A stretch of 64,000 nucleotides of DNA from Oceanicola granulosus HTCC2516 (GCF_000153305.1 NZ_CH724111.1:68046-132045); one strand, 5' to 3'; counted from the stretch's first letter, positions 1 through 10,790 are shown. A program made the numbers and translations. Notes: generated from the letters alone by a model not told the origin.

Positions 1-220
1 CCGTCACCAGCCCCTTCGTCACCAGCACCTTCACCGCCTCGCGCAGCGCGCTGCGGCTGACGCCGTAGCGCTCGCACAGGCTCGCCTCGCGCGGCAGCCC
101 CTCCCCCGGCGCGATCTTGCCGGTGAGGATGTCGGCGGCGAGGGCGCGCACGATCTGGTGGTGGACGCGCGGCTTCTGCGTCGGGGCGGCGGCGGGCGGA
201 GAAGCGAGGGACTCAGTCAT
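1..220 (-). CDS. GntR-family regulator, N-terminal part (cut by window edge)
   Basis: The visible 73 codons encode the DNA-binding end of a GntR-family transcription regulator. After a proline/alanine-rich leader, the translation has the family's winged-helix pattern: HHQIVRALAADILTGKIAPGEGLP, shown here only to its key points (I..G.I.PGE.LP), then E..LCERYGVSRSALREAVKVL, the recognition helix SRSALREA being the clearest mark. The effector domain lies beyond the window. The ATG at 218-220 is 5 nt after the stop of the SDR gene, so it is probably the last gene of the dehydratase-SDR operon and likely regulates it and the divergent sugar importer. That role is inferred from position. Confidence 0.85.
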   Translation of the reverse strand, partial: MTESLASPPAAAPTQKPRVHHQIVRALAADILTGKIAPGEGLPREASLCERYGVSRSALREAVKVLVTKGLVT

Positions 221-225
221 GACAG

Positions 226-999
226 TCACTCATGATAGAGCACCGAGCGGCCGCCATCGATGGTGATGCAGGTCGCGTTGATGAACGGCGCCTCGTCGCT
301 GGCGAGGAACACTGCCGTCATCGCCACCTCGCGCGGGTCGCAGATGCGCTGCGGCGGGTGCATCTCGTAGGTCTTGCGCCGCTCCGCCTCGGGGTCGTCG
401 AAGCCGTCCCAGTAGGCGCAGGCCAGCTCGGTCTCGACGTAGCCGGGGGCGATGGCGTTGACCCGGACACCGCGCGCCGCGAACTCGATCCCGAGCGAGC
501 GGGTCAGGCCCAGCAGCCCGTGCTTGGCCACCGGGTAGGGGAAGGTGCCGGGAATGATGCTGAAGGAGTGGGTCGAGGCGATGTTGACCACCGCCCCGCC
601 GCCGCCCTCGAGCATCGCGGGCAGCAGCGCGCGGGTGACGCGCCAGACGCCCTCGAGATCGACCGCCATGCAGCGCGCCCAGTCGGCGTCGGTCGAGTCG
701 AGCGGCTCGGCGAAGACGTTGATCCCGGCGTTGTTGACGAGGATGTGCGGCGCGCCGAAGCGCTCGGCCACGGCTCCGGCCAGGCGCGCGACGGAGGCGC
801 CGTCGGCCACGTCGCAGGCCACCGCCAGCGTGCGCTCCCCGCCCGGATCGAGCGCCGCCGCCCGGGCCTCCGCCCCCTCCGCGTCGATGTCCGCGAGCAC
901 CACCTTCGCGCCCTCGGCGACGAACGCCTCCGCGATGGCGGCGCCGATGCCGCGCGCGGCGCCGGTGACGATGGCGGTCTTGTCGGCCAGCCTGTCCAT
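226..999 (-). CDS. SDR-family NAD(P)-dependent oxidoreductase
   Basis: A 257-aa classical short-chain dehydrogenase, expected to be cytoplasmic. It has the Rossmann motif TGAARGIG at residues 12-19, NNAG near residue 90, and a complete catalytic set S142, Y155 and K159 (YPVAK). The C-terminal ITIDGG motif is also typical. Length is normal for the family. It starts 9 nt after the enolase-superfamily dehydratase gene upstream and is followed by a GntR regulator. This context suggests it oxidises a sugar, sugar lactone or sugar-acid intermediate. The exact substrate cannot be read from the sequence. Confidence 0.9.
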   Translation of the reverse strand: MDRLADKTAIVTGAARGIGAAIAEAFVAEGAKVVLADIDAEGAEARAAALDPGGERTLAVACDVADGASVARLAGAVAERFGAPHILVNNAGINVFAEPLDSTDADWARCMAVDLEGVWRVTRALLPAMLEGGGGAVVNIASTHSFSIIPGTFPYPVAKHGLLGLTRSLGIEFAARGVRVNAIAPGYVETELACAYWDGFDDPEAERRKTYEMHPPQRICDPREVAMTAVFLASDEAPFINATCITIDGGRSVLYHE

Positions 1000-1008
1000 G
1001 GGCCTCTC

Positions 1009-2181
1009 CTACCAGTCCACTATGGTGCCGTCGGCGAGGACGGCGTTCTGGGTGTGGATCACCTCCTGCTGGAACGGGTGGCGCGCGCACTCCGCCTCGT
1101 CGACCTCGATCCCGAGCCCCGGCGCGTCGGGCACCTGCCAGTAGCCGTCGACGCGCTCGATCGGGCCCTGCACCACGTCGAAGTACCACGGCACCGCGCC
1201 GGTCATCTCCTCCTGGATCACGTGGTTGGGCGTGCTGACCGCGAAATGCAGCGCCGCCGCCCCTGCGATGGGGCCGAGCGGGTTGTGCGGCGCGACGCCG
1301 ACGCCGGCCGTCTCGGCCATGGCGGCGATCCGCTTCGCCTCGAGCAGGCCGCCGCAATGGCAGATGTCGGGCTGCACGATCGCCACCCCGCCTGCGGCGA
1401 GCAGCGCGGCGAATTCCGACCGCTCGACCAGCCGCTCCCCCGTCGCCAGCGGCGTCGAGGTGCGGTTCGCGATCCAGGCGAGGCCGGCGAAATCGTCCGG
1501 CCGCACCGGCTCCTCCACGAACATCGGCCGCATCGGCGCGAGCGCCTCCACGTAGGCGAGCGCGGCGCTGGCCGAGGCGGGGCGGCCGTGGAAGTCGACC
1601 ATGATCTCGATGTCGTCGCCCACCGCCGCGCGCAGCGCCTCGGCCTGCCGGGTGACGCGGGCGAGCTCCGCCTGCGGCGCGTGGTAGTGGGTGTAGGGCA
1701 CGATCAGCACCTTCATCGCGCGGTACCCCTTCGCGACGACCTCTTCGGCCCGCTCGATCAGGGTGCCGCCGTCGGCGCTCTCGTAGACGGCCTTCATGTC
1801 GCCCATGCCGAGGTGGGTGTAGACCCCGACCCTGTCGCGCACCTTGCCGCCGAGCAACCGCCAGACCGGCTCGCCCCGCGCCTTGCCCGCGATGTCCCAG
1901 AGCGCCAGCTCGATGCCGGAGATCGCGCTCATCCCGATCGCGCCGAGCCGCCAGAACGACTGGCGCAGCATCGCCCGCAGCGCCTGCTCGATGTCGCGCG
2001 GGTCGCGCCCGATCAGCAGCGGCGCGAGATCCTCGATGGCCCCGGCCACGGCGCGGGTTTTCCACTCGAGCGTCGCCTCGCCCCAGCCGAAGAGACCGGG
2101 CTGGTCGGTCTCCACCTTCACGAAGACCCAGTTGCGCATCTCTGCATTCACGACACGGGTCTTGATGGCGGTGATCTTCAT
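1009..2181 (-). CDS. Enolase-superfamily dehydratase, galactonate dehydratase-like
   Basis: This 390-aa protein belongs to the mandelate racemase/muconate lactonizing group of the enolase superfamily. These enzymes remove a proton next to a carboxylate and, in the dehydratase branch, turn aldonic acids into 2-keto-3-deoxy acids. It has VDFHGR (D196, H198), EEP (E223/E224) and GER (E249), giving the metal ligands, plus PHNPLGP with the general base H299. This pattern matches the D-galactonate dehydratase branch best, and the DFHGR signature is typical of it. Start is an ATG preceded by GAGGA. It heads the operon with the SDR and GntR genes, divergent from a sugar importer. Substrate (galactonate or a related acid) is inferred. 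Confidence 0.85.
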   Translation of the reverse strand: MKITAIKTRVVNAEMRNWVFVKVETDQPGLFGWGEATLEWKTRAVAGAIEDLAPLLIGRDPRDIEQALRAMLRQSFWRLGAIGMSAISGIELALWDIAGKARGEPVWRLLGGKVRDRVGVYTHLGMGDMKAVYESADGGTLIERAEEVVAKGYRAMKVLIVPYTHYHAPQAELARVTRQAEALRAAVGDDIEIMVDFHGRPASASAALAYVEALAPMRPMFVEEPVRPDDFAGLAWIANRTSTPLATGERLVERSEFAALLAAGGVAIVQPDICHCGGLLEAKRIAAMAETAGVGVAPHNPLGPIAGAAALHFAVSTPNHVIQEEMTGAVPWYFDVVQGPIERVDGYWQVPDAPGLGIEVDEAECARHPFQQEVIHTQNAVLADGTIVDW

Positions 2182-2205
2182 AACGTCCTCGCTGCTGTTA
2201 AAAGT

Positions 2206-2235
2206 CGTATAAATGATGGCCCTCTAGAACGTCAA
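2206..2235 (-). promoter_or_regulatory. Candidate promoter of the dehydratase-SDR-gntR operon
   Basis: Read on the minus strand, TTGACG (2230-2235) and TATACG (2206-2211) are separated by 18 nt and lie 25 nt or more upstream of the dehydratase ATG. This is a fair match to a sigma-70-type promoter. The 134-nt divergent gap to the importer operon (start 2316) also holds TTGCAC (2261-2266) and TATTAA (2285-2290) in plus orientation with an 18-nt spacer, a weaker candidate for the importer promoter. Confidence 0.45.
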
Positions 2236-2315
2236 TGCGTCGTTTATGGCAAAAAAGTTCTTGCACCGGCAAATCCATGGCGCTTATTAATCCGATTATA
2301 TCGAGGGAGGGCATC

Positions 2316-3218
2316 GTGGCGCCTGTGACCAAACGCAAGAGAACCGACCGCAGCTTCTACCTGTCGATCGCGCCGTTCTTCGCGATCTTCATCGCGTTCA
2401 GCCTGTTTCCCGTGGTCTTCTCGGTCTACCTGGGCTTCAACGACTGGGACGGCTTCAGCCCGCCCCGCTTCGTCGGCCTCGACAACTACGCCGAGGCCGT
2501 GGGCGACCCGGTCTTCCGCAAGGCCATCGGCAACACGATCTGGCTCTGGATCGTCACCACCGGATCGACCGTCGCGCTGGCGCTGGTGCTGGCGGTGCTG
2601 GTCGACGAGTACGTCCTCTTCGGGCGCAACTACTTCCGCATGGTCTTCCTGCTGCCGCTGCTCGTGGCGCCGGCCATCGCGGCGATCCTGATGCGGGTGT
2701 TCTTCACCTCCAACGGCGGGCTGGTGAACCTGCTCGCCGGCAGCGTCGCGGGGGAGCCGGTCTACTTCGACTGGCTCAACTCGCAGTTCTGGGTGAAGCC
2801 GCTGGTCGCGCTGCTGGTCATCTGGCGCTGGACCGGCTGGCACATGATCATCTTCCTCGCCGGCCTGCAGTCGATCCCGCGCGACCTCTACGAGGCCGCC
2901 CGCGTCGACGGGGTCGGGCGCTGGTCGATCTTCAGCCGCATCACCGTGCCGCTGCTGCTGCCCGCCCTCGCCTTCTCGGTGATGACCTCCACGCTCGGCG
3001 GGCTGCAGATGTTCGACGAGCCGTTCGTGCTGACGGCCGGCACCGGCGGCACCAACAACTCCGCCACCACGCTCGGCATGTACCTCTACGCCACCGCCTT
3101 CACCAACTTCGACTTCGGGCTCGGCGCGGCGGTGTCCTGGTACATCTTCATGGCGATCGTCGCCGTCAGCGTCCTCTATCGCCTGATCCAGAAGCGCCTC
3201 GACATGGGAGCCTCCTGA
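2316..3218 (+). CDS. CUT1 sugar ABC transporter permease (MalF/UgpA type)
   Basis: Inner-membrane permease of a carbohydrate ABC importer, 300 aa from the chosen start. About six hydrophobic segments are visible, starting around residues 12-35, and the permease loop EAARVDGVGRWSIFSRITVPLL, cited here by its EAA...G core, sits near residue 210. The GTG at 2316 is preceded by GGGAGGG at 4-nt spacing; in-frame ATGs at 2235 and 2277 lack such a site and would add a non-membrane leader. The stop overlaps the next permease ATG (TGATG). It forms a heterodimer with that permease and works with the binding protein at 4078 and ATPase at 8164. Confidence 0.9.
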   Translation: MAPVTKRKRTDRSFYLSIAPFFAIFIAFSLFPVVFSVYLGFNDWDGFSPPRFVGLDNYAEAVGDPVFRKAIGNTIWLWIVTTGSTVALALVLAVLVDEYVLFGRNYFRMVFLLPLLVAPAIAAILMRVFFTSNGGLVNLLAGSVAGEPVYFDWLNSQFWVKPLVALLVIWRWTGWHMIIFLAGLQSIPRDLYEAARVDGVGRWSIFSRITVPLLLPALAFSVMTSTLGGLQMFDEPFVLTAGTGGTNNSATTLGMYLYATAFTNFDFGLGAAVSWYIFMAIVAVSVLYRLIQKRLDMGAS

Positions 3219-4054
3219 TGCGCCGGTCCAACCCCGAGAAACGCTTCAAGCTGATCGTCACGATCGCGCTGCTGTGCCTGTCGGTGATCTTCATCATGCC
3301 GCTCTACTGGACGGCGGTGTTCTCGACGCGCACCCTCGGCGACGTCTTCAACTTTCCGCCGCCGCTCTGGTTCGGAACCAACTTCGACGAGAACTACGCC
3401 CGCGTCGCCGAGGTCTTCCCGCCCTGGCGCCCGGTGATGAACAGTTTGATCGTCGCGGTGCCCAAGACCGTCGGCCTGGTCCTCGTCAGCGCGCTCGCGG
3501 GCTACGGCTTCGCCCGCTACACCCGCGCGCCCGGCCACCGCTTCCTGCTGCTGATGGCCTTCGCCACGCTGTTCTTCCCGCCCACGCTCGCGCTGATCCC
3601 GTTCTTCCTCCAGATGAGCTGGATGGGCTGGCTCAACACCTTCTGGCCCCTCATCATCCCCGCCCTCGCCTCCGGCTTCGGCGTGATCTGGATGTACACC
3701 TACATCGGCTCCACCGTGCCCAGGGAGCTCTACGAGGCGGCCGAGATGGACGGCTCGCGCGGTCTCGCCACCTTCTTCTTCGTGGTGCTGCCGATCATCC
3801 GCCCCGGCCTCGCCGCGCTCGGGGTCTGGACGCTGATCCAGACGTGGAGCGAATTCCAGCTGCCGCTCGTGATCCTGGGCGACGGGTCCAAGTTCACCGT
3901 GCCGCTCGCGCTCACCAGCCTCAGCCGCAACTACTTCTCCGACACGCCCGCGGTGATGGTCGCCACGCTGCTGGGCCTGATCCCCGTCTTCATCCTGTTC
4001 GCCCTGCTCAGCCGGCAGTTCGTCGCCGGCCTGACCGCGGGCGCCGTCAAATAA
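3218..4054 (+). CDS. CUT1 sugar ABC transporter permease (MalG/UgpE type)
   Basis: Second inner-membrane subunit of the importer, 278 aa. It has a short basic N-terminus, about six membrane segments and the conserved loop ELYEAAEMDGSRGLATFF near residue 175, where the permease contacts the ATPase. Length is normal for the MalG side of this family. Its ATG overlaps the stop of the first permease by 1 nt, so the two are probably translated in equal amounts. The binding-protein gene follows after 23 nt with its own strong ribosome site. Confidence 0.92.
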   Translation: MRRSNPEKRFKLIVTIALLCLSVIFIMPLYWTAVFSTRTLGDVFNFPPPLWFGTNFDENYARVAEVFPPWRPVMNSLIVAVPKTVGLVLVSALAGYGFARYTRAPGHRFLLLMAFATLFFPPTLALIPFFLQMSWMGWLNTFWPLIIPALASGFGVIWMYTYIGSTVPRELYEAAEMDGSRGLATFFFVVLPIIRPGLAALGVWTLIQTWSEFQLPLVILGDGSKFTVPLALTSLSRNYFSDTPAVMVATLLGLIPVFILFALLSRQFVAGLTAGAVK

Positions 4055-4077
4055 ACATCACCAAGGGAGGACCAAAC

Positions 4078-5358
4078 ATGAAAACCATCAAGACACTCGC
4101 CTCGGCCGGCCTCGTCGCCGCGCTCGCGGCGACCGGCGCGGCGGCGCAGGAGGTCAACACGGAGGTCTCGGGCGAGATCAGCGTCTGGACCTGGCCCAAC
4201 AACGACCGAACCTTCGAGGCGTTGATGCCGGCGTTCAATGAGGTCTACCCGAACGTCACCGTCGACGTGCAGGGCTACCCCTCGGGCAACAACGTCTACC
4301 TCAACACCCTGCAGCGCGCGCTGATGAGCAACAGCGGCCCCGACGTGGCGATGATCGAGATCGGCATGATCGCCCAGCTGCGCGACCGCGACCAGTTCGC
4401 CGATCTGCGCGACGCGCCCTTCAACGCCGGCGCGATGGCCGACCAGTTCACCGACTTCGCCTGGGAGAACGTGCTCGGCGCCGACGGCCAGGTCGCCGCC
4501 GTGCCCAAGCACATCGGTCCCGGTGGGCTCTTCTACCGCGCCGACATCTGGGAAGAGGCCGGCTACGACACCGACCCCGAGGCCATGGCCGAGCTGCTCT
4601 CCGACTGGGACGCGCTGCTCGAGGCGGGCAAGCAGGTCGCCGCGCCGAACGAGCGCTGGATCATCGGCTCGGGCGAGGAGATCGTGCGCTCGTACCTCGC
4701 GCAGAACGGCCTCTCCTACTTCTCCGAGGACGGCACCCACAACTTCGATCACCCGGTGATGATCGAGGCCTTCGACCTCGTCGGCGAATTCGCCGAGGCC
4801 GACCTGATCTCGCCCTTCAGCGCCTGGACCCCGGAATGGCAGGGCGCCTTCGCGCGCGGCCAGTTCGCCTCCGTGATCTACGGCAACTGGATGGGCGGCC
4901 TGCTCAAGCGCGCCTATTCCACCGAGGACGCCGGCAAGTGGCGCGTCACCTTCGCCCCCGCCGCGCCCAATGGCGTGCGCGCCTTCAACATGGGCGGCGA
5001 CTACATGGCCGTGCTCGCCGGGACCGACAACCCCGAAGCCGCCTGGGCCTTCGTGACCTTCGTCGTCTCCGACCCGGCCTCGCTGGAGCAGCAGTACCAG
5101 CAGGACGACCTCTACCCCGCCTTCGCCCCCGCGACCGAGAGCGACTGGATCAACTTCGCCGATCCTTACTACGGCGGCCAGAACGTCAACGAGTTCTTCG
5201 CCGAGGTGCAGGAAAAGCTCGTTCCCCTGACGCTGCACCCGCTCGATTCCATCGCCCAGTCGGCCATGCAGACCGCCGTCGACAACGTCGTGCGCGGCGT
5301 GATGAGCCCCCAAGAGGCGCTCGCGCAGGCCAAGGAGCAGGTCGAAGCCCGGCTCTGA
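4078..5358 (+). CDS. Extracellular sugar-binding protein, family 1 SBP
   Basis: Periplasmic binding protein for the CUT1 importer, 426 aa. It begins with a basic start, a hydrophobic stretch and a likely signal-peptidase site after AAAQ at about residue 23, as expected for Sec export. The mature protein has the family-1 pattern, with SVWTW near its start and an EVYPNV stretch near residue 60. The ATG at 4078 is preceded by GGGAGG; an open frame continues upstream but overlaps the permease and is not likely to be used. A strong hairpin lies directly after the stop (5376-5400), which may protect this more abundant part of the mRNA. Confidence 0.92.
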   Translation: MKTIKTLASAGLVAALAATGAAAQEVNTEVSGEISVWTWPNNDRTFEALMPAFNEVYPNVTVDVQGYPSGNNVYLNTLQRALMSNSGPDVAMIEIGMIAQLRDRDQFADLRDAPFNAGAMADQFTDFAWENVLGADGQVAAVPKHIGPGGLFYRADIWEEAGYDTDPEAMAELLSDWDALLEAGKQVAAPNERWIIGSGEEIVRSYLAQNGLSYFSEDGTHNFDHPVMIEAFDLVGEFAEADLISPFSAWTPEWQGAFARGQFASVIYGNWMGGLLKRAYSTEDAGKWRVTFAPAAPNGVRAFNMGGDYMAVLAGTDNPEAAWAFVTFVVSDPASLEQQYQQDDLYPAFAPATESDWINFADPYYGGQNVNEFFAEVQEKLVPLTLHPLDSIAQSAMQTAVDNVVRGVMSPQEALAQAKEQVEARL

Positions 5359-5375
5359 CCTTCCCCGCGACCCTC

Positions 5376-5400
5376 GCGGCGGGCCATCGCGGCCCGCCGC
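5376..5400 (+). other. Intercistronic GC hairpin after the binding-protein gene
   Basis: A perfect 10-bp inverted repeat (GCGGCGGGCC, 5376-5385, and its complement, 5391-5400) with a 5-nt loop sits 18 nt after the stop of the binding-protein gene. No T-run follows, so it is more likely an mRNA-stabilising or attenuating hairpin than a full intrinsic terminator. The downstream GH2 and ATPase genes belong to the same transporter system. Confidence 0.6.
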
Positions 5401-5452
5401 CCCCTCCCTCTCCTCCGACCGACCACGACAAGCCAATCAGGAACACAGCCAC

Positions 5453-8163
5453 ATGCTTCACGCGTTCTCCATCGCCGGCGACTGGGCCCTCAAGCTCGAC
5501 CCCGACAACAAGGGGACCGACGCCCGCTGGTACCGCCAGCGGCTCGAAGGCGACACGATGGCTCTTCCGGGCAGCATCGACGCCGCCGCCAAGGCCCCGG
5601 CCAGCGATGCCGCCACCATGGCTCACCTCTCGCGCCGCAACCCCTATGTCGGCCCCGCCTGGTACCAGCGCGAGATCGAGATCCCCGAGGACCAGGACGG
5701 CCTCTACCACTGGCTCGTGCTCGAGCGCCCGCACGGCGAGGTGAACCTGTTCCTCGACGACCTCAAGGTCGGCCGCGACCGCTCGCTGAGCACCGAGCAC
5801 CGTTTCTTCCTCGGCCAGGTCGCGCCCGGGCGGCACGTCGTCACCATGATGATCGACAATTCCCGCTTCGAGGCCGTCGGCGAGGCGGCGCAGCATATGG
5901 GCGACGCCTTCTGGGACGTCGCGCACTCCACCAGCGACCACACCCAGAGCAACTGGAACGGCACCGTCGGCTACATGCGCATCGAAGCCGCCGCCGCGGC
6001 GATCTCCGCCCTGCGCGTCGACGCCCCCGACCGGCAGGTCCGCGTGCGCGCCGAGCTCGAAGCCTTCGATCCGGACGACCGGTGGCCGACCTTCTGGGCC
6101 GAGCCCCACGACGACCGCCTGCGCCTGACCGTCGAGCTGGCGGGCGGCGACGCGCCCATCGTGCAGGAACGGTCCCTGACGATCGGCTCCGCCTGGACCC
6201 CCGTCGACGTGCCGCTCGACCTCCCCGACGACGCCGCCACGTGGAGCGAGTTCACCCCCGTCGTCCACCGCCTGACGGTGGAATGGCTGCGCGACGGCGC
6301 CCCGCTCGCCCGCAAGGAGACGACCTTCGGCATCCGCGACGTGCGCTGCGAGGGCCGCCACATCACGCTCAACGGCCGCCGCCTCTACCTGCGCGGCACC
6401 CTCGATTGCGCGCTGTTCCCCAAGACCGGCTACCCGCCGACCGACCACGCCGAGTGGCGGCGCATCTTCACCCAGTGCCGCGACATCGGCCTGAACCACA
6501 TCCGCTTCCACAGCTGGTGCCCGCCCCGCGCCGCCTTCGAGGTGGCCGACGAGATGGGGATGCTCCTCGCCGTCGAGGGCCCGGTCTGGCCGCGCCTCTA
6601 CGCCGACCCCAACCTCGACGACTTCATCCACCAGGAATGCGAGCGCATCTTCCGCGACTACGGCAACCACCCGAGCTTCGTGATGTTCGCCATCGGCAAC
6701 GAGCTGCACGGCGAGGGGCTGCACGCCTTCACCTCGCGCTTCGTAGCCAGGTGGAAGGCCGAGGACGGCCGCCGCGTCTACACCGGCGGCTCGGGCTGGC
6801 CCTCCACGCCCGAGGCCGACTACCTGACCAAGCCGCAGCCGCGCTGCCAGCGCTGGGGCGACGGGCTCGACGGCCGGCTCAACCGCGCGCCGCTCGAGAC
6901 CAACACCGACTGGCGCGACTGGGTCGAGAGCGTCGAGCAGCCGCTGCTCGTGCACGAGACCGGCCAGTGGTGCGTCTACCCCGACCTCGACAGCATCGGG
7001 AAGTTCGACGGCCCCCTCGCCGCCCGCAACTTCGAGATGATCAAGGCCGACCTCGACGCGAAGGGCCGCCTCGACGAGGCGCCCGCCCTGCTGGAGACAA
7101 GCGGCCTGCACCAGGTCGCGCTCTACAAGGAAGAGATCGAGGCCTGCCTGCGCACCCGCGACTTCGCCGGCTACCAGCTCCTCGGCGTGCAGGACTTCAC
7201 CGGCCAGGGCACCGCGCTCGTCGGCGTGCTCGACGCCTTCTGGGACCCGAAGCCCTACCTGGACGAAGCTCACTGGCGCGAGTTCTGCGCGCCCGTCGTC
7301 CCGCTCTGGCGCACCGACGGCTTCGTGCTCGAGGCCGGCCAGCCCTTCGCCGGCACCGTCGAGGTGGCCCAGTTCGGCGCCGACGACCTGCCCGCCGGCG
7401 CCCTGCGCTGGCAGGTGCTCGACGACGTCGGCGGCGTCTGCCGCGACGGCGAGATCGCCCATGACGGCCTCGCGGCGGCGCAGCTCCACGGCCTCGGCCG
7501 GCTCGAGATCGACACCGCCGACCTCGCCCCCGACCGCCGCTACCAGCTCGTCCTCTCCCTGCCCGAGAGCGACGCCCGCAACCGGTGGGACTTCTGGGTC
7601 ATGGACAGCGGCACCGCCGAGCTGCCCATCGTCCGCAGCCTCGACGCCGACGTGCTCGCCCGCGTCGCCAAGGGCGAGCGGCTGGTGTTCATGCCCGAGC
7701 CGGGCGAGATCGAGGAAACCAGCGTGCTCGGCTGGACCAACGTCTTCTGGAACACGCTCTGGACCAGCGGGCAGGAGCCGCACACGCTGGGCCTGCGCAT
7801 CGACACCGACCATCCCGCCCTCGCCGGCTTCCCGGCGCGCCGCCACAACGAGGCGCACTGGTTCGAGCTGATGAGCCGGCGCGTCGCCTTCGGCCACGAA
7901 GGCCTGCCCGGCCGGCCCATCGTCGCGGTCAACGACGACTGGAACCGCAACCGCGACCTGTCGCTGCTGAGCGAGGTCGCCGTCGGCGAGGGCCGGCTGC
8001 TGATCTCGGCGATGGACCTCGCCGCACAGAGCGACCGCCCCGTCGCCCGCAGCCTCGCCCGCGCCCTCGCGCGCTACCTCGACGCGCCCGCCACGGCCGG
8101 CACGGCCGAGCCGCAGGCGGTGCTCGAGTGGTGGCAGGCGAACAAGCGCAAGGGAGAGGACTG

Positions 8164-8164
<1 letters not shown>
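5453..8164 (+). CDS. Glycoside hydrolase family 2 enzyme (beta-galactosidase/glucuronidase type)
   Basis: A 903-aa cytoplasmic glycosidase without a signal peptide. The N-terminal sugar-binding beta-domain covers roughly residues 40-185, an Ig-like domain about 200-300 and the TIM barrel about 300-600. The acid/base Glu is E417 in IGNELHG, within the GH2 pattern GNHPS..MF.IGNE. The probable nucleophile is E502 in LVHETGQW. About 300 further C-terminal residues make it longer than the core GH2 fold and are of unclear role. The gene lies between the binding protein and the ATPase of a CUT1 importer, with the ATPase ATG overlapping its stop. It probably cleaves an imported disaccharide or glycoside; the bond specificity is not known. 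Confidence 0.88.
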
Positions 8165-9231
<1,067 letters not shown>

Positions 9232-9236
9232 GCCCC

Positions 9237-10790
9237 CTACCCCGCCCGCGCGTTGCCGCCGCGCGCGGTGGCGATCTCGAGCTCGTCGCCCGCCGCGATG
9301 CGCCGCTTGCTCAGGAAGGTCGGCTGCGCCTCGGTCTCGCCGTCGCGCGCCAGCGTCAGGCGGTTGAGCCCGCCCTCGCTCGCCCCCGGCAGCGCCCAGA
9401 CCGGCACGACGCCGTGCGAGAACCCGGCCGAGATCACCGCGTCGGCGTGCAGCCGGTAGCGGGTATGGACGCCGCGCCCGCCCGCGTGCTCGCCCGCCGC
9501 CTCGTGGCGCGCCCCGAGCCACTTGCCGATGACCTCGAAGCCGTAGCGCGCCTCGGCGACCTCTATGGGGCAGTTGAAGGTGTCGCCGTGGTTGGTGGAG
9601 AACATCGCGTCGTTGCCCGGCCGCTCCCTCGTGGCCCCCCAGCCGCCCATCTGCGGCTCGACCATCGTGTAGCGGCGCCCGGTGACCGGGTGGCGGCCGG
9701 CGATGACGACGCCGAAGATCGACGCGAAGCTGCCCGCCGGCAGGTCCACGCCCCCCTGCTCGGCAAGGCCGCGCCAGAGCATGTCGATCAGCCGGATCCG
9801 GGTCTCGAAGTAATAGCCGTGCGCCGCCTCGGGCGAGGGATCGAACAGCGAGCCGGGCCGGGTCAGCACCCGCAGCGGCTCGAACGAACCGGCATTGGCG
9901 TAGCGGTCGGGGTCGGTGAGCGCCTTGAACAGGATCTGGCAGGCCACCAGCGCCCCGTCGCGGCAGGTGTTGTAGGGGCCGGGGCTCTGGTCGGGCGCGT
10001 CGCGCAGGTCGACGGTGAAGCTGTCCTCGGCGATGGTGATCTTCGCCCGCCAGGTACTGCCGTCGTCCTGCGGCTGGGCGACCTCGAAGGTCCCGCGCGG
10101 CAGCTCCGCCAGCCCCTGCAGCGCCCGCGCCCGGCCGGTGGCGTGGGCGTCGTCGATGGCCGAGCGGATCGTCTCGGCGCCGTAGCGCGCGCACAGCCCC
10201 CGGATCAGCCTCGCCGCCCGCCGCCCCGCCGAGACTTGCGCCCAGAGATCGCCGGTCACGAAGTCGGGCAGCCGCGAGTTGGTCTGGATGATGTCGGCCA
10301 CCGCCGCGTTGCGCTCGCCGCGCGAGAACAGCCGCACGATCGGCAGCCGCAGCCCCTCGGCGACGATGCCGGTCACGTCGGTCGCCATCGAGCCGGGCGT
10401 CGAGCCGCCGATGTCGCCCCAATGGGCGATCGACGCCACCCAGGCCACGCAGGCCCCCTCGAAGAACACCGGCTCGGCGACGACGACGTCGTTGAGGTGG
10501 GTGACGCCGCCGAAATTGGGATCGTTGGTGACGAAGACGTCGCCCTCCTCGATGCGCCCGCCCTCCTTGGCGAGGATCGCCTTGACCGACTTGTCGAGCA
10601 CGCCGACGAACGACGGGATCCCCGCGCCCGAGCTGACCAGCGCGCCGTCGGCGGCGGTGATGCCGGTGCCGACGTCGAGCACCTCGTAGATGATCGGGCT
10701 CATCGCCGTCTTGCGCAGCACCTCGAACATCTCCTCGGCGGCGCTGTCGAGGCCGGCCTGCACGACCGAGAGGGTGAAGGGATCAGCCAT
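9237..10790 (-). CDS. Hydantoinase B/oxoprolinase family protein, short C-terminus (HyuB-1)
   Basis: A 517-aa protein of the HyuB family, the subunit that pairs with HyuA in ATP-dependent opening of hydantoins, oxoproline and related amides. It starts with the typical LSVVQAGLDSAAEEMF and IIYEVLDVGTGI segments, followed by SSGAGIPSF and EGDVFVTNDP. It is a paralogue of the HyuB at 12714-14366. Its C-terminus ends at ARGGNARAG, exactly where the other copy continues with a Gly-rich GAGYGDP motif and about 30 more residues, so it is probably shortened. It is the last gene of the 12-gene operon and converges on the sugar operon. Whether it still forms an active complex is unknown. Confidence 0.85.
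   Translation of the reverse strand: MADPFTLSVVQAGLDSAAEEMFEVLRKTAMSPIIYEVLDVGTGITAADGALVSSGAGIPSFVGVLDKSVKAILAKEGGRIEEGDVFVTNDPNFGGVTHLNDVVVAEPVFFEGACVAWVASIAHWGDIGGSTPGSMATDVTGIVAEGLRLPIVRLFSRGERNAAVADIIQTNSRLPDFVTGDLWAQVSAGRRAARLIRGLCARYGAETIRSAIDDAHATGRARALQGLAELPRGTFEVAQPQDDGSTWRAKITIAEDSFTVDLRDAPDQSPGPYNTCRDGALVACQILFKALTDPDRYANAGSFEPLRVLTRPGSLFDPSPEAAHGYYFETRIRLIDMLWRGLAEQGGVDLPAGSFASIFGVVIAGRHPVTGRRYTMVEPQMGGWGATRERPGNDAMFSTNHGDTFNCPIEVAEARYGFEVIGKWLGARHEAAGEHAGGRGVHTRYRLHADAVISAGFSHGVVPVWALPGASEGGLNRLTLARDGETEAQPTFLSKRRIAAGDELEIATARGGNARAG

Noticed and set aside
230..2328. Very long alternative frames across the SDR and dehydratase genes
   Set aside because: Arg/Gly-rich translations without motifs, fully covered by two well-supported enzymes with intact active sites.
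5186..7897. A 903-codon open frame on the strand opposite the GH2 gene
   Set aside because: Long antisense frames are expected in GC-rich DNA with strong codon bias. It has no recognisable motif, is low in complexity, and overlaps clear genes in full.
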